From Pseudoclavibacter chungangensis (lineage in GTDB: Bacteria; Actinomycetota; Actinomycetes; Actinomycetales; Microbacteriaceae), in assembly GCF_013410545.1 (NCBI RefSeq), contig NZ_JACCFV010000001.1, forward strand, positions 310,001-374,000: a stretch of DNA of 64,000 bases, in the 5' to 3' direction. The notes under the pieces were generated by a model. That model saw only the letters and a program-made list of their open reading frames with translations. It ran no database searches and had not been told where the DNA came from. Shown one piece after another: positions 1-10,838 of this stretch (position 1 is its first letter; every line of letters starts with the position of its first letter). The position numbers were made by a program, and so were the translations under genes.

Positions 1-546
1 CCGACCAACGTCGTCACCCAGGTGCTGACCGAGGACGCCCAGGGCTACAGCGCGATCCAGATCGCCGCAGGCGCCATCGACCCCCGCAAGGTGAACGCAC
101 CCGCCGCCGGCCAGTTCAAGAAGGCCGACGTCACCCCGCGCCGTCACCTCACCGAGATCCGCACCCCCGACGCCGACACCTACACGGTCGGCCAGGAGCT
201 CGACGCCACGGTCTTCGAGGCCGGCGCCAAGATCGACGTCGTCGGGACGTCGAAGGGCAAGGGCTTCGCCGGTGTCATGAAGCGCCACAACTTCAAGGGC
301 GTCTCGGCATCGCACGGTGCACACAAGAACCACCGCAAGCCCGGTTCGATCGGTGCCTCCGCCACCCCGAGCCGCGTCTTCAAGGGCACGCGCATGGCCG
401 GCCGTATGGGCGGCGACCGCGTGACCGTCCAGAACCTCACCGTCCACGCCGTGGACGCCGAGCGCGGGCTGCTGCTCGTCAAGGGCGCCGTTCCCGGCGC
501 CAAGGGACGACTCGTGTTCGTCCGCAACGCAGTGAAGGGGGCCTAG
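1..546 (+). CDS. rplC: 50S ribosomal protein L3 (5' end outside window)
   Basis: L3 binds 23S rRNA early in 50S assembly and sends a loop toward the peptidyl transferase centre. The reading frame is open from base 1, so the start codon lies upstream. The 181 visible residues cover most of the protein; about 35 N-terminal residues are missing compared with the usual 210-220. The L3 core motif [15 protein letters not shown] and the following [14 protein letters not shown] stretch are present. It is followed 4 nt later by rplD, in the usual S10-operon order. A GTG at base 22 is internal and not the real start. Confidence 0.97.
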   Translation, partial: PTNVVTQVLTEDAQGYSAIQIAAGAIDPRKVNAPAAGQFKKADVTPRRHLTEIRTPDADTYTVGQELDATVFEAGAKIDVVGTSKGKGFAGVMKRHNFKGVSASHGAHKNHRKPGSIGASATPSRVFKGTRMAGRMGGDRVTVQNLTVHAVDAERGLLLVKGAVPGAKGRLVFVRNAVKGA

Positions 547-550
547 CCAC

Positions 551-1459
551 ATGGCTGACACCACCATCGACGTCCTCGACGCCGCCGGCAAGAAGTCCGG
601 CACCGTCGAGCTGCCCGGCGCCGTCTTCGACGCCACGACGAACGTTCCGCTCCTGCACCAGGTCGTCACGGCCCAGCTCGCCGCCGCCCGCCAGGGAACG
701 CACAAGGCGAAGAACCGCGGCGAGGTCTCCGGTTCGGGTCGCAAGCCGTTCAAGCAGAAGGGCACCGGCCGCGCCCGTCAGGGTTCGGTCCGTATGCCGC
801 AGCACACCGGCGGTGGCGTCGTCCACGGCCCCGTGCCGCGCGACTACGCCCAGCGCACCCCCAAGAAGATGATCGCGGCGGCGCTGCTCGGCGCCATCAG
901 CGACCGCGCCCGCGGCGGCCACGTGCACGTCGTCTCCTCGCTCGTCGAGGGCGACGCCCCGTCGACCAAGCAGGCCGCGGCAGCGATCGCGCAGTTCAGC
1001 GACGGACGCAACGTGCTCGTCGTCATCGACCGCTCCGACGAGCTCTCGCTCAAGTCGGTGCGCAACATCCCCGCGCTCCACGTCATCTTCGCGGACCAGC
1101 TCAACGCGTACGACGTGCTCGTCGCTGCGGACATCGTCTTCACGAAGCAGGCCTTCGACGCCTTCGTCGAGAGCAAGACGGCCTCGGTCGCTCCCGCCGC
1201 CGCGGCTGGTCCTGCCGCCGCTGCGTCGGCCGCCGCGCCCGTCGAGGCAGACGCCGATCACACCGACGGCGCAGCCCCGCTCGCGGACGGTTCCGCGCCC
1301 GTGGGATTCGACATCAAGGGCAACAAGGACTCGATGCTCTTCCACCGGCCCTCGAGCCGCTGGTACGAGAGCACGGTCGCCGAGGTGTGGTTCCGCACCG
1401 CAGAGGACGCCGAGGCCGCAGGCTTCACCGAGGCCGGCGCGAACAAGGAAGGTAAGTGA
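551..1459 (+). CDS. rplD: 50S ribosomal protein L4 with extra C-terminal domain
   Basis: L4 binds 23S rRNA, lines the exit tunnel and in many bacteria autoregulates the S10 operon. Residues 1 to about 208 are a normal L4, including the tunnel-loop segment [15 protein letters not shown]. The protein has 302 residues against about 205-225 usually. The excess is an Ala/Pro-rich, then acidic linker (about 210-250) and a compact domain (about 251-293) with [10 protein letters not shown], a Trp-Tyr pair, TVAEVWF and EDAEAAGF. I recall this small domain from other actinobacterial protein ends, where it is called the sunset domain; the name is from memory. The stop overlaps the rplW start by one base. 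Confidence 0.96.
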   Translation: MADTTIDVLDAAGKKSGTVELPGAVFDATTNVPLLHQVVTAQLAAARQGTHKAKNRGEVSGSGRKPFKQKGTGRARQGSVRMPQHTGGGVVHGPVPRDYAQRTPKKMIAAALLGAISDRARGGHVHVVSSLVEGDAPSTKQAAAAIAQFSDGRNVLVVIDRSDELSLKSVRNIPALHVIFADQLNAYDVLVAADIVFTKQAFDAFVESKTASVAPAAAAGPAAAASAAAPVEADADHTDGAAPLADGSAPVGFDIKGNKDSMLFHRPSSRWYESTVAEVWFRTAEDAEAAGFTEAGANKEGK

Positions 1460-1758
1460 TGAGCGCCAACAACAAGGCACCGCACGACGTGATCATCGCT
1501 CCCGTCGTCTCGGAGAAGAGCTACAGCCTCATCGACCAGGGCAAGTACACGTTCATCGTGGACCCGTCCTCGAACAAGATCGAGATCCGCCAGGCGATCG
1601 AGAAGATCTTCGACGTCGAGGTCGCCTCGGTCAACACGCTCAACCGCAAGGGTAAGACGCGCCGCACGCGCTTCGGCACCGGCAAGCGCAAGGACACCAA
1701 GCGCGCCATCGTGACGCTGAAGTCCGGCTCGATCGACATCTTCTCGAACGCCGGCTAA
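1459..1758 (+). CDS. rplW: 50S ribosomal protein L23
   Basis: L23 sits at the exit-tunnel opening and docks trigger factor and SRP. The 99-residue product opens with [14 protein letters not shown], the typical L23 beginning, and has the basic loop [19 protein letters not shown]. The ATG at 1459 overlaps the rplD TGA (TGATG). A GTG three bases earlier is in frame but is less likely as the start. Translation is probably coupled to rplD. Confidence 0.96.
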   Translation: MSANNKAPHDVIIAPVVSEKSYSLIDQGKYTFIVDPSSNKIEIRQAIEKIFDVEVASVNTLNRKGKTRRTRFGTGKRKDTKRAIVTLKSGSIDIFSNAG

Positions 1759-1783
1759 TCGGAACACAGAGGACGAACCACAC

Positions 1784-2623
<840 letters not shown>

Positions 2624-2635
2624 TAGGAGAAGAAG

Positions 2636-2917
2636 ATGCCTCGCAGCCTCAAGAAGGGCCCCTTCATCGACGAGCACCTCCTGCAGAAGGTGCTCCGTCA
2701 GAACGAAGCCGGTTCGAAGAACGTCATCAAGACCTGGTCGCGTCGTTCGATGATCGTGCCCGACATGCTCGGACACACCATCGCGGTGCACGACGGTCGC
2801 AAGCACATCCCCGTCTTCGTGACGGAGACGATGGTTGGCCACAAGCTGGGCGAGTTCGCGCCCACCCGCACCTTCCGCGGACACGAGAAGGACGACAAGA
2901 AGGGTCGTCGCCGCTGA
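2636..2917 (+). CDS. rpsS: 30S ribosomal protein S19
   Basis: S19 lies in the 30S head and contacts S13 and the A-site finger. The 93-residue protein starts [15 protein letters not shown] and contains [20 protein letters not shown], both standard S19 sequence. The ATG is preceded by a strong GGAGAAGA ribosome-binding site, 12 nt after rplB. Confidence 0.98.
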   Translation: MPRSLKKGPFIDEHLLQKVLRQNEAGSKNVIKTWSRRSMIVPDMLGHTIAVHDGRKHIPVFVTETMVGHKLGEFAPTRTFRGHEKDDKKGRRR

Positions 2918-2943
2918 CGCGGCGACGTCGAAGGAGGTAGAGA

Positions 2944-3321
2944 ATGGTGGAGTCGATCGCACGTGTGCGACACATCCGCGTCACCCCTCAGAAGGCTCGC
3001 CGCGTCGTCGACCTGATCCGCGGCAAGCAGGCACTCGAGGCACTGGCGATCCTGAAGTTCGCCCCGCAGGGCGCATCGGAGCCCGTGTACAAGGTCGTGG
3101 CCTCGGCCATCGCCAACGCACGGGTGAAGGCCGACAAGGAGAGCGCGTTCCTCGACGAGCGCGACCTCTACGTGTCGCGCGCATTCGTCGACGAGGGAGC
3201 CACGCTCAAGCGGTTCCAGCCGCGCGCGCAGGGCCGGGCCTTCCGCATCAACAAGCGGACGAGCCACATCACGGTCGTGCTCGCCACGCCCGAGACCGAC
3301 GAGACGGCGGAGGACAACTAA
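2944..3321 (+). CDS. rplV: 50S ribosomal protein L22
   Basis: L22 spans the 50S and forms part of the exit-tunnel constriction with L4. It has 125 residues. The N-terminus has the typical [17 protein letters not shown], and the beta-hairpin region [16 protein letters not shown] is intact. AAGGAGG lies just upstream of the ATG. Its TAA shares a base with the rpsC ATG, suggesting coupled translation. Confidence 0.98.
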   Translation: MVESIARVRHIRVTPQKARRVVDLIRGKQALEALAILKFAPQGASEPVYKVVASAIANARVKADKESAFLDERDLYVSRAFVDEGATLKRFQPRAQGRAFRINKRTSHITVVLATPETDETAEDN

Positions 3322-4073
3322 TGGGCCAGAAGATCAACCCGTACGGCTTCCGCCTCGGCATCACCACCGACCACGTGTCGCGCTGGTACGCCGACTCGAC
3401 GAAGCCCGGCCAGCGGTACGCGGACTACGTGAACGAGGACATCCGCATCCGTCAGCACCTCGCGAAGACCCTCGACCGTGCGGGCGTCGCCCGCATCGAG
3501 ATCGAGCGCACCCGCGACCGCGTCCGCGTGGACATCCACACGGCGCGCCCCGGCATCGTGATCGGCCGCCGCGGCGCCGAGGCCGAGCGCATCCGCGCCG
3601 ACCTCGAGAAGCTCACCGGCAAGCAGATCCAGCTCAATATCCTCGAGGTCAAGAACCCCGAGGCCGAGGCCCAGCTCGTCGCGCAGGGTATCGCCGAGCA
3701 GCTCACCGCTCGCGTGGCGTTCCGTCGCGCGATGCGCAAGGGCCTGCAGGGTGCGCAGCGCGCCGGCGCCAAGGGCGTCCGGATCCAGGTGTCGGGTCGT
3801 CTCGGCGGCGCCGAGATGAGCCGCTCGGAGTTCTACCGCGAGGGCCGCGTGCCCCTGCACACGCTCCGCGCCAACATCGACTACGGCTTCTACGAGGCCA
3901 AGACCACCTACGGCCGCATCGGTGTCAAGGTCTGGATCTACAAGGGCGACCTCACCAACAAGGAACTCGCCCGCGAGCAGGCCAACATGAAGCCGTCGCG
4001 CGGCGACCGCAACGACCGCAGCCGCCGTCCGCGTCGTGACGCGCAGCCGGCGACCGCAGGAGCAGAGGCCTAG
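3321..4073 (+). CDS. rpsC: 30S ribosomal protein S3
   Basis: S3 is at the mRNA entry tunnel and contributes helicase activity. It has 250 residues. It begins [15 protein letters not shown] and carries a KH-type GxxG motif in [14 protein letters not shown] near residue 75. The last roughly 30 residues form an Arg/Asp-rich tail common in actinobacterial S3. The ATG at 3321 overlaps the rplV stop. In-frame ATGs further upstream lie inside rplV and are not the start. Confidence 0.98.
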   Translation: MGQKINPYGFRLGITTDHVSRWYADSTKPGQRYADYVNEDIRIRQHLAKTLDRAGVARIEIERTRDRVRVDIHTARPGIVIGRRGAEAERIRADLEKLTGKQIQLNILEVKNPEAEAQLVAQGIAEQLTARVAFRRAMRKGLQGAQRAGAKGVRIQVSGRLGGAEMSRSEFYREGRVPLHTLRANIDYGFYEAKTTYGRIGVKVWIYKGDLTNKELAREQANMKPSRGDRNDRSRRPRRDAQPATAGAEA

Positions 4074-4075
4074 AC

Positions 4076-4492
4076 ATGCTGATTCCCCGTCGAGTCAAGT
4101 TCCGCAAGCAGCACCGCCCCTCCCGTACCGGTCAGGCGACCGGTGGGACGACGGTCTCGTTCGGCGAGTACGGCATCCAGGCCCTCACGCCGGCGTACGT
4201 GACCAACCGCCAGATCGAGGCGGCTCGTATCGCCATGACGCGCCACATCAAGCGTGGCGGCAAGGTCTGGATCAACATCTACCCGGACCGTCCGCTGACC
4301 AAGAAGCCCGCCGAGACCCGCATGGGTTCCGGTAAGGGTTCGCCCGAGTGGTGGGTCGCGAACGTCAAGCCGGGCCGCGTCCTCTTCGAGGTCGCCGGCG
4401 TCGACGAAGCGCTCGCCCGCGAGGCGCTCACGCGCGCTATCCACAAGCTGCCCCTCAAGGCACGCATCATCTCCCGTGAGGAAGGCGAGTAA
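4076..4492 (+). CDS. rplP: 50S ribosomal protein L16
   Basis: L16 organises the A-site region of the 50S. Its 138 residues are the usual length. [15 protein letters not shown] and the segment [19 protein letters not shown] are diagnostic. Two bases separate it from rpsC, and two more separate its stop from rpmC, so it is tightly within the operon. Confidence 0.98.
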   Translation: MLIPRRVKFRKQHRPSRTGQATGGTTVSFGEYGIQALTPAYVTNRQIEAARIAMTRHIKRGGKVWINIYPDRPLTKKPAETRMGSGKGSPEWWVANVKPGRVLFEVAGVDEALAREALTRAIHKLPLKARIISREEGE

Positions 4493-4494
4493 TC

Positions 4495-4797
4495 ATGGCG
4501 ATCGGTACCAAGGAGCTCGCCACGGTCGAGCTCGACACGTTCGAGGACGGCCGTCTGGTCGAGGAGCTCAAGAAGGCCAAGGAAGAGCTGTTCAACCTGC
4601 GCTTCCAGGCCGCAACGGGCCAGGGCGAGGAGCGCGGCCGCATCAAGGCGGTCAAGCGCGACATCGCTCGCATCTACACGGTGATCCGCGAGCGCGAGCT
4701 CGGGATCCGGGCGACGCCCGCCCCCGTCGAGAAGCCGGCCAAGAAGTCGAAGGCCTCCATGAAGGCCGCCGAGGCTGGGAATGAGGAGACCAACTGA
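4495..4797 (+). CDS. rpmC: 50S ribosomal protein L29, lysine-rich C-terminal extension
   Basis: L29 surrounds the tunnel exit next to L23. The L29 core ([28 protein letters not shown], cut here for length only as [18 protein letters not shown], then [10 protein letters not shown]) occupies about residues 1-70. The product has 100 residues, about 30 more than the minimal form, with a tail rich in Lys, Ala and Pro. The TGA overlaps the next ATG by one base (TGATG). Confidence 0.95.
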   Translation: MAIGTKELATVELDTFEDGRLVEELKKAKEELFNLRFQAATGQGEERGRIKAVKRDIARIYTVIRERELGIRATPAPVEKPAKKSKASMKAAEAGNEETN

Positions 4798-5090
4798 TGG
4801 CTGACACCACCGAGAAGACGGCGGAGGACGGCGCCCTGAAGCGCAACCACCGCAAGACCCGCCGGGGCTACGTCTCGAGCGACAAGATGGACAAGACCAT
4901 CACGGTCGTCGTCGAGGACAAGGTCAAGCACCCCCTCTACGGCAAGGTCCTCAGCCGCTCCAGCAAAGTCAAGGCGCACGACGCCGAGAACCAGGCCGGC
5001 ATCGGCGACCTCGTCCTGATCGCCGAGACCCGCCCCACGAGCGCCACCAAGCGCTGGCGCCTCGTCGAGATCCTCGAGAAGGCGAAGTAA
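4797..5090 (+). CDS. rpsQ: 30S ribosomal protein S17
   Basis: S17 is a primary 16S rRNA binder in the 30S body. It has 97 residues with [20 protein letters not shown] and HPLYGKVL, typical of the OB-fold S17 family. A short N-terminal extension (about 15 residues) precedes the core, as is common in Actinobacteria. The start is coupled to the rpmC stop. Confidence 0.97.
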   Translation: MADTTEKTAEDGALKRNHRKTRRGYVSSDKMDKTITVVVEDKVKHPLYGKVLSRSSKVKAHDAENQAGIGDLVLIAETRPTSATKRWRLVEILEKAK

Positions 5091-5093
5091 CCA

Positions 5094-5462
5094 ATGATCC
5101 AGCAGGAATCCCGAGTCCGCGTCGCGGACAACACGGGTGCCAAGGAGCTCCTGACGATCCGCGTGCTCGGCGGCTCCGGCCGCCGCTACGCGGGCATCGG
5201 CGACGTCATCGTCGCGACCGTCAAGGACGCGATCCCCGGCGGCAACGTGAAGAAGGGTGACGTCGTCAAGGCCGTCATCGTCCGCACCGTGAAGTCGACG
5301 CGCCGCGTCGACGGCTCGTACATCCGTTTCGACGAGAACGCCGCCGTCATCCTCAAGACCGACGGCGACCCGCGCGGCACGCGCATCTTCGGACCGGTCG
5401 GGCGCGAGCTCCGCGACAAGAAGTTCATGAAAATCGTTTCGCTCGCTCCGGAGGTGATCTGA
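5094..5462 (+). CDS. rplN: 50S ribosomal protein L14
   Basis: L14 forms part of the intersubunit bridge and of the RsfS silencing-factor site. It has exactly 122 residues, the near-universal length. [20 protein letters not shown] and the end [20 protein letters not shown] (seen here as [15 protein letters not shown]) are diagnostic. It starts three bases after rpsQ. Confidence 0.98.
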   Translation: MIQQESRVRVADNTGAKELLTIRVLGGSGRRYAGIGDVIVATVKDAIPGGNVKKGDVVKAVIVRTVKSTRRVDGSYIRFDENAAVILKTDGDPRGTRIFGPVGRELRDKKFMKIVSLAPEVI

Positions 5463-5464
5463 CC

Positions 5465-6016
5465 ATGGCCAAGATCCGCAAGGGCGACCTCGTCCAGGTG
5501 ATCTCGGGTCCCCGCGAAGACCGTGGTGGAGACCGCGGCAAGCAGGGCAAGGTCCTCGAGGTGCTCATGGACCAGGACCGCGTCATCGTCGAGGGCATCA
5601 ACTACGTCACGAAGCACACGCGCGTCGGTCAGACGCAGCGCGGCTCGAAGACGGGTGGCATCGAGACCGTCGAGGCCCCGATCCACATCTCGAACGTGGC
5701 CCTCGTCGACCCCGACACGAAGCAGCCCGCCCGGGTCGGCTTCAAGGAGGTCGAGGTCGAGAAGGACGGCGTGACGAAGACGGTGCGCGAGCGCTACTTC
5801 AAGCCGTCGCGCCGCACCGCCAAGCCGGCCAAGGCGACGAAGTCGACCAAGGACGACGCGAAGGCCGAGAAGCCCGCGAAGGCCTCGAAGGACGACGCGA
5901 AGGCCGAGAAGCCCGCGAAGGCCGACAAGGCCGAGGCGAAGGCTCCCAAGGCCGCCAAGACCGAGAAGGTCGACACGAAGGCCGCTGACGCGGCCGAGAC
6001 GAAGGACGACGAGTAA
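5465..6016 (+). CDS. rplX: 50S ribosomal protein L24 with long Lys/Ala/Asp tail
   Basis: L24 initiates 50S assembly. Residues 1 to about 115 are a normal KOW-domain L24 ([19 protein letters not shown], then [20 protein letters not shown]). The protein has 183 residues against about 100-120 usually. From about residue 118 it has a repetitive tail of the unit [11 protein letters not shown] and variants, mixing Lys with acidic residues and ending acidic. The tail is in frame, without codon-use change, and ends two bases before rplE. Confidence 0.95.
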   Translation: MAKIRKGDLVQVISGPREDRGGDRGKQGKVLEVLMDQDRVIVEGINYVTKHTRVGQTQRGSKTGGIETVEAPIHISNVALVDPDTKQPARVGFKEVEVEKDGVTKTVRERYFKPSRRTAKPAKATKSTKDDAKAEKPAKASKDDAKAEKPAKADKAEAKAPKAAKTEKVDTKAADAAETKDDE

Positions 6017-6018
6017 GC

Positions 6019-6606
6019 ATGACCGAAAGCGCTACGGAGGCTGGCAAAATCCAGCCCCGGCTCAAGCTCAAGTACCGCGAGGACATCAAGCCGAAGCTCC
6101 AGGAGGAGCTCGGGCTGTCCAACGTCAACGAGGTCCCCGGCCTCGTGAAGATCGTGGTCAACATGGGTGTGGGTGAAGCGGCCCGCGACGGCAAGATCAT
6201 CGAGGGCGCGATCGCCGACCTCACGGCCATCACCGGCCAGAAGCCGTACGTCTCGAAGGCCCGCAAGTCGATCGCGCAGTTCAAGCTCCGCGAGGGACAG
6301 CCCATCGGCGCCCACGTGACGCTCCGCGGCGACCGCATGTGGGAGTTCCTCGACCGCCTGCTCTCGCTCGCCCTGCCCCGTATCCGCGACTTCCGTGGCC
6401 TCAAGGACACGCAGTTCGACGGCAACGGCAACTACACGTTCGGTCTCACGGAGCAGGTCATGTTCCACGAGATCGACCCGGACAAGATCGACCGCACGCG
6501 CGGTATGGACATCACGGTCGTCACGACGGCCAAGAATGATGACCAGGGTCGGGCCCTGCTGCTCAAGCTCGGCTTCCCCTTCCACGCCGGCATCTCGGCC
6601 GAATAG
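6019..6606 (+). CDS. rplE: 50S ribosomal protein L5
   Basis: L5 is part of the 5S rRNA particle and contacts P-site tRNA. It has 195 residues with [36 protein letters not shown] and the C-terminal [20 protein letters not shown], all standard. The 87-nt gap after it holds hairpins instead of the S14 gene often found here. Confidence 0.98.
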   Translation: MTESATEAGKIQPRLKLKYREDIKPKLQEELGLSNVNEVPGLVKIVVNMGVGEAARDGKIIEGAIADLTAITGQKPYVSKARKSIAQFKLREGQPIGAHVTLRGDRMWEFLDRLLSLALPRIRDFRGLKDTQFDGNGNYTFGLTEQVMFHEIDPDKIDRTRGMDITVVTTAKNDDQGRALLLKLGFPFHAGISAE

Positions 6607-6613
6607 TCCAACT

Positions 6614-6666
6614 CGTGCCGGAACCCCGGCACGTTCACACCACAGGTCACGTCCCCGTGTACGGGG
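6614..6666 (+). other. Two small hairpins between rplE and rpsH
   Basis: An 8-bp perfect stem (CGTGCCGG at 6614-6621 with CCGGCACG at 6626-6633, loop AACC) is followed by a 6-bp inverted repeat CCCCGT/ACGGGG (6653-6666). No U-tract follows. In many Gram-positives an S14 gene lies between rplE and rpsH; here the 87-nt gap is too short for it. The hairpins may tune downstream expression or stabilise processed mRNA; this is inference. Confidence 0.5.
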
Positions 6667-6693
6667 AGTGAAACCAGGCGAAAGGCAATCATC

Positions 6694-7092
6694 ATGACGA
6701 TGACCGATCCCGTCGCAGACATGCTCACGCGTCTGCGCAACGCGAACTCGGCGCACCACGACTCCGTGTCGATGCCGTCTTCCAAGCTCAAGTCGCACAT
6801 CGCCGACATCCTCAAGCGTGAGGGCTACATCGCCGACTGGACCGTCGAGGACGCCCGCGTCGGCCAGACGCTGACCCTCACGCTCAAGTTCGGCCCGAAC
6901 CGCGAACGCTCCATCGTGGGCATCAAGCGCGTCTCCAAGCCCGGTCTGCGCGTCTACGCGCGCTCGACCGAGCTGCCCAGCGTGCTCGGCGGCCTCGGCG
7001 TCGCGATCCTGTCCACCTCCTCGGGTCTGCTCACGAACCGCGAGGCCGAGAAGAAGGGCGTGGGTGGGGAAGTCCTCGCCTACGTGTGGTGA
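6694..7092 (+). CDS. rpsH: 30S ribosomal protein S8
   Basis: S8 is a central 30S assembly protein and, in E. coli, the spc-operon repressor. It has 132 residues starting [18 protein letters not shown], with the conserved C-terminal [20 protein letters not shown]. The ATG at 6694 has GAAAGG about 8 nt upstream. A second in-frame ATG two codons later is an alternative start. Confidence 0.98.
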   Translation: MTMTDPVADMLTRLRNANSAHHDSVSMPSSKLKSHIADILKREGYIADWTVEDARVGQTLTLTLKFGPNRERSIVGIKRVSKPGLRVYARSTELPSVLGGLGVAILSTSSGLLTNREAEKKGVGGEVLAYVW

Positions 7093-7098
7093 TCACTG

Positions 7099-7635
7099 AT
7101 GTCCCGTATCGGTCGACTTCCCATTCAGATCCCCGCCGGCGTCGACGTCAAGATCGACGGACGGCAGGTCACCGTCAAGGGCCCGAAGGGTGAGCTCCGC
7201 CTCACCGTCGCGAGCCCCATCGAGGCCACCGTCGAGGACGGCCAGGTCGTCGTGTCCCGTCCGGACGACGAGCGCGAGTCGCGCTCGCTGCACGGCCTGA
7301 CGCGCACCCTCATCAACAACGACATCATCGGCGTCACCGAGGGCTACTCCAAGGGCCTCGAGGTCGTCGGCACCGGTTACCGCGTGCAGGCGAAGGGCCA
7401 GAACCTCGAGTTCGCGCTCGGCTACTCGCACTCGATCACCGTCGAGCCGCCGGAGGGCATCACCTTCCAGGTCGAGGGCGCGAACAAGGTGACGGTCCAG
7501 GGCATCAGCAAGCAGCTGGTCGGCGAGACCGCCGCGAACATCCGCAAGCTGCGCAAGCCCGAGCCCTACAAGGGCAAGGGCGTGCGCTACGCCGGCGAGC
7601 AGATTCGCCGCAAGGCCGGAAAGGCTGGTAAGTAG
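7099..7635 (+). CDS. rplF: 50S ribosomal protein L6
   Basis: L6 lies near the GTPase-associated centre. It has 178 residues with [18 protein letters not shown] at the start and the signature [22 protein letters not shown] at the end (positions about 153-174; seen in part as [12 protein letters not shown]). It starts six bases after rpsH. Confidence 0.98.
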   Translation: MSRIGRLPIQIPAGVDVKIDGRQVTVKGPKGELRLTVASPIEATVEDGQVVVSRPDDERESRSLHGLTRTLINNDIIGVTEGYSKGLEVVGTGYRVQAKGQNLEFALGYSHSITVEPPEGITFQVEGANKVTVQGISKQLVGETAANIRKLRKPEPYKGKGVRYAGEQIRRKAGKAGK

Positions 7636-7637
7636 TC

Positions 7638-8009
7638 ATGGGGCTCGGAACCCGAGGCAAGAGCAAGTCGGCCGCACGCGGCCGCCGCCACGACCGTCTT
7701 CGCAAGAGGATCGTCGGCACCGAGGCGCGTCCCCGCCTCGTCGTCACGCGTTCGGCGCGTCACGTCTTCGTCCAGGTCGTCGACGACGCGAAGGGTCACA
7801 CCCTCGCGAGCGCCTCGACCATGGAGGCCGACGTCCGCGCCCTCGACGGCGACAAGACCGCCAAGTCGCGCAAGGTCGGCGAGCTCGTCGCCGCGCGTGC
7901 CAAGGACGCCGGCGTCGAGACCGTCGTGTTCGACCGCGGCGGCAACAAGTACGCCGGTCGCATCGCGGCCATCGCCGATGGAGCACGAGAGGCAGGGCTG
8001 AACCTGTGA
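7638..8009 (+). CDS. rplR: 50S ribosomal protein L18
   Basis: L18 binds 5S rRNA with L5. It has 123 residues, with [19 protein letters not shown], then [15 protein letters not shown] and the C-terminal [20 protein letters not shown], all standard. Its TGA overlaps the rpsE GTG start (GTGA), implying translational coupling. Confidence 0.98.
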   Translation: MGLGTRGKSKSAARGRRHDRLRKRIVGTEARPRLVVTRSARHVFVQVVDDAKGHTLASASTMEADVRALDGDKTAKSRKVGELVAARAKDAGVETVVFDRGGNKYAGRIAAIADGAREAGLNL

Positions 8010-8749
8010 CCGAGAACGTGAACCCGAGCGCCGAGAGCGCTCCCGAGAACATGAGCGACCGGCCCGTCGAGACGGCTGCGTCGAGCGAGTCGAACACGCG
8101 CGAGGGCGCGGGCGCCGGTGGTCGTGGTGACCGCCGCGGCGGCCGTGGCGACCGCGACGGTGGCCGCGGCGGCCGTGGCGGCCGCGACCAGGGTCGCGAC
8201 CGCGACAACCAGTTCCTCGAGCGCGTCGTCACCATCAACCGCGTGTCGAAGGTCGTCAAGGGCGGCCGTCGCTTCGCCTTCACGGCCCTCGTGGTCGTCG
8301 GTGACGGCAACGGGCTCGTCGGTGTCGGCTACGGCAAGGCGCGCGAGGTGCCCCTCGCGATCTCGAAGGGCGTCGAGGAGGCGAAGAAGAACTTCTTCCG
8401 CGTCCCCCGTGTCCTGAAGACGATCCCGCACCCCGTGCAGGGTGAGGCCGCGGCCGGCGTCGTCCTGCTGCGCCCCGCCGCCGCGGGTACCGGTGTCATC
8501 GCCGGTGGTCCCGTCCGCGCGGTCCTCGAGTGCGCAGGCATCCACGACGTGCTCTCGAAGTCGCTCGGATCGTCGAACACGATCAACATCGTCCACGCGA
8601 CGGTCGAGGCGCTCAAGCAGCTCGAGGAGCCGCGCGCCGTCGCGGCCCGCCGTGGTCTCGACGTCGACCAGGTCGTCCCGGCGCGCATCCTGCGCGCCGA
8701 GGAGCAGGCCCGCGCCGAGGCACAGGACACCACGAAGGTTGGTGCATGA
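8006..8749 (+). CDS. rpsE: 30S ribosomal protein S5 with Arg/Gly-rich N-terminal extension
   Basis: S5 acts in translational fidelity and mRNA unwinding at the entry channel. The S5 core begins near residue 70 ([20 protein letters not shown]) and includes [15 protein letters not shown]. The 247-residue protein has about 68 extra N-terminal residues: first an acidic/Ser stretch, then [14 protein letters not shown] and RGGRGGRD motifs at about residues 36-62, resembling RGG RNA-binding boxes. The GTG at 8006 overlaps the rplR stop. The stop overlaps rpmD. Confidence 0.96.
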   Translation: MTENVNPSAESAPENMSDRPVETAASSESNTREGAGAGGRGDRRGGRGDRDGGRGGRGGRDQGRDRDNQFLERVVTINRVSKVVKGGRRFAFTALVVVGDGNGLVGVGYGKAREVPLAISKGVEEAKKNFFRVPRVLKTIPHPVQGEAAAGVVLLRPAAAGTGVIAGGPVRAVLECAGIHDVLSKSLGSSNTINIVHATVEALKQLEEPRAVAARRGLDVDQVVPARILRAEEQARAEAQDTTKVGA

Positions 8750-8934
8750 TGGCGAACATCAGGGTGACGCAGACCAAGTCGGTCATCAGCGAGAAGCAGA
8801 ACCAGCGCGACACGCTGCGCTCGCTCGGTCTCAAGCGGATCGGCGACAGCGTGGTGCGGGAGGACAACGCGGTGAACCGCGGCTACGTCCGCGCCGTCGC
8901 GCACCTCGTGTCGGTTGAGGAGATCAGCGAATGA
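8749..8934 (+). CDS. rpmD: 50S ribosomal protein L30
   Basis: L30 is a small 50S protein. The 61-residue product reads [20 protein letters not shown] and ends in the typical [12 protein letters not shown]. Two ATGs are adjacent (8746 and 8749). I chose 8749, which overlaps the rpsE TGA by one base and gives the usual MAN... start; 8746 would add one Met. Its own TGA overlaps the rplO ATG (ATGA). Confidence 0.95.
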   Translation: MANIRVTQTKSVISEKQNQRDTLRSLGLKRIGDSVVREDNAVNRGYVRAVAHLVSVEEISE

Positions 8935-9404
8935 CGAAGAAGGAAGAGGAGACGCAGGCCGCGTCGGAGCCGCAGCTCCGTGTGCACCACCTGCGTCCCG
9001 CGCCCGGATCCAAGAAGGCGCGCACGCGCGTCGGTCGCGGTGAGGGCTCGAAGGGCAAGACCGCCGGCCGCGGCACCAAGGGCTCGAAGGCCCGCACGCA
9101 GGTGAAGGCCGGCTTCGAGGGCGGCCAGATGCCGCTCCACATGCGCACCCCGAAGCTGCGCGGGTTCAAGAACCCGTTCCGCACGGAGTACCAGGTGGTC
9201 AACGTGTCGAAGCTCGCGGAGCTCTACCCCGAGGGTGGCGACGTCACGATCGCCGATCTCGTGGAGAAGGGCGCCGTGCGCAAGAACCAGCCCGTCAAGG
9301 TTCTCGGGAACGGGGACATTGCGGTTAGGCTGAACGTTGCGGTCGACAAGGTCTCGAACTCTGCCCAGCAGAAGATCGAGGCAGCCGGCGGCTCCGTCAA
9401 GTAA
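8931..9404 (+). CDS. rplO: 50S ribosomal protein L15
   Basis: L15 acts in late 50S assembly. It has 157 residues. After about 17 charged N-terminal residues comes the L15 hallmark [20 protein letters not shown], followed by [12 protein letters not shown] and [19 protein letters not shown]. The start is coupled to rpmD. A stable hairpin follows the stop. Confidence 0.97.
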   Translation: MTKKEEETQAASEPQLRVHHLRPAPGSKKARTRVGRGEGSKGKTAGRGTKGSKARTQVKAGFEGGQMPLHMRTPKLRGFKNPFRTEYQVVNVSKLAELYPEGGDVTIADLVEKGAVRKNQPVKVLGNGDIAVRLNVAVDKVSNSAQQKIEAAGGSVK

Positions 9405-9409
9405 GCACC

Positions 9410-9445
9410 CTGAGCGGGGGTCGGCGGAGGTCGGCCCCCGCTCAG
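9410..9445 (+). terminator. Hairpin between rplO and secY (terminator or attenuator)
   Basis: A perfect 11-bp stem (CTGAGCGGGGG at 9410-9420 with CCCCCGCTCAG at 9435-9445) closes a 14-nt loop. No U-run follows. It lies between co-directional operon genes, so partial termination that lowers secY expression relative to ribosomal proteins is plausible. Confidence 0.6.
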
Positions 9446-9473
9446 TGCATCACTAGGAAAGCAGGACCTCAGC

Positions 9474-10838
9474 GTGTTCAGTGCCATCGCACGGGTGTTC
9501 AAGACCCCCGACCTGCGTCGGAAGATCCTGTTCACCCTCGGCATGGTGGCCGTCTACCGGCTCGGAACCATGATCCCCGGCCCGTTCGTCGACTACGTCG
9601 CCGTCCGCCAGTGTCTCGATTCGGGCACGGGCGCGACCGCCGGTCTCTACGACATGGTGAACCTGTTCTCCGGCGGTGCGCTCCTGCAGCTGTCGATCTT
9701 CGCGCTCGGCATCATGCCGTACATCACCGCGTCGATCATCACGCAGCTCCTGCGCGTCGTGATCCCCCACTTCGAGGCCCTCCACAAGGAGGGGCAGTCG
9801 GGGCAGGCGAAGCTCACGCAGTACACGCGGTACATCACGATCGGCCTCGCGGTGCTCCAGGCCACGACGCTCATCACGGTCGCCCGGTCGGGCGCCCTCT
9901 TCGGCTCCGGTGGCACGGAGTGCAGCAACGTCATCAGCCTGCTCGACGAGAGCGCGGCACCCGAGAACGCGGTCGTCAACATCCTCCGCATCATCCTCAT
10001 CATCGCGGCGCTCACGGCCGGTACCGCGGTCATCATGTGGATCGGCGAGCTCATCACCGAGCGCGGCATCGGCAACGGCATGTCGCTGCTCATCTTCACG
10101 TCGATCGCCGCGACGTTCCCGTCGGCACTCGGCTCGATCGCCCAGGGCTCGGGCGGTCTCGGCACACTTGTCGTCGTCATCGCGATCGGTGTCCTCATCA
10201 TGATGGCCGTCGTGTTCGTCGAGCAGTCGCAGCGGCGCATCCCCGTGCAGTACGCGAAGCGCATGGTCGGGCGACGCACCTACGGCGGCAACACGACCTA
10301 CATCCCGATCAAGGTCAACCAGGCGGGCGTCATCCCCGTCATCTTCGCCTCGTCGCTGCTCTACCTGCCGGCACTCGTCGCACAGTTCAACCAGACGCCG
10401 GACCCCGTCACGGGCGAGCTCGCCCCGTGGGTCACGTGGATCATGAACAACTTCACGACGGGCAACCACCCCCTCTACATGGCGGTGTTCTTCGTCCTCA
10501 TCATCGGGTTCGCGTACTTCTACGTCGCGATCGCGTTCAACCCCGAGGAAGTCGCCGAGAACATGCGCAAGCACGGCGGGTTCATCCCCGGTATCCGTGC
10601 CGGACGCCCCACGGCCGAGTACCTCAACTTCGTCCTCACGCGCATCACGTTCCCGGGGTCCCTGTACCTTGGCGTGCTCGCGCTCATCCCGCTCATCGCC
10701 CTCTCGGTCGTCAACGCGAACCAGAACTTCCCGTTCGGCGGTGCGTCGATCCTCATCATCGTCGGTGTGGGTCTCGAGACGGTGAAGCAGATCGACGCGC
10801 AACTCCAACAACGCAACTACGAGGGGCTTCTCCGATGA
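9474..10838 (+). CDS. secY: Preprotein translocase channel subunit SecY
   Basis: SecY is the membrane pore of the SecYEG translocon. The 454-residue protein shows about ten hydrophobic segments, starting with [20 protein letters not shown]. It carries the plug-region [17 protein letters not shown] and the cytoplasmic-loop [20 protein letters not shown]. The GTG at 9474 follows AGCAGGACC by a few bases. The TGA overlaps the adk ATG (ATGA), the classical secY-adk coupling. Confidence 0.98.
   Translation: MFSAIARVFKTPDLRRKILFTLGMVAVYRLGTMIPGPFVDYVAVRQCLDSGTGATAGLYDMVNLFSGGALLQLSIFALGIMPYITASIITQLLRVVIPHFEALHKEGQSGQAKLTQYTRYITIGLAVLQATTLITVARSGALFGSGGTECSNVISLLDESAAPENAVVNILRIILIIAALTAGTAVIMWIGELITERGIGNGMSLLIFTSIAATFPSALGSIAQGSGGLGTLVVVIAIGVLIMMAVVFVEQSQRRIPVQYAKRMVGRRTYGGNTTYIPIKVNQAGVIPVIFASSLLYLPALVAQFNQTPDPVTGELAPWVTWIMNNFTTGNHPLYMAVFFVLIIGFAYFYVAIAFNPEEVAENMRKHGGFIPGIRAGRPTAEYLNFVLTRITFPGSLYLGVLALIPLIALSVVNANQNFPFGGASILIIVGVGLETVKQIDAQLQQRNYEGLLR

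Noticed and set aside
2835..3320. Upstream in-frame extension of rpsC from 2835
   Set aside because: The added sequence lies in rpsS and rplV and is not conserved; [11 protein letters not shown] at 3321 is the universal S3 start.
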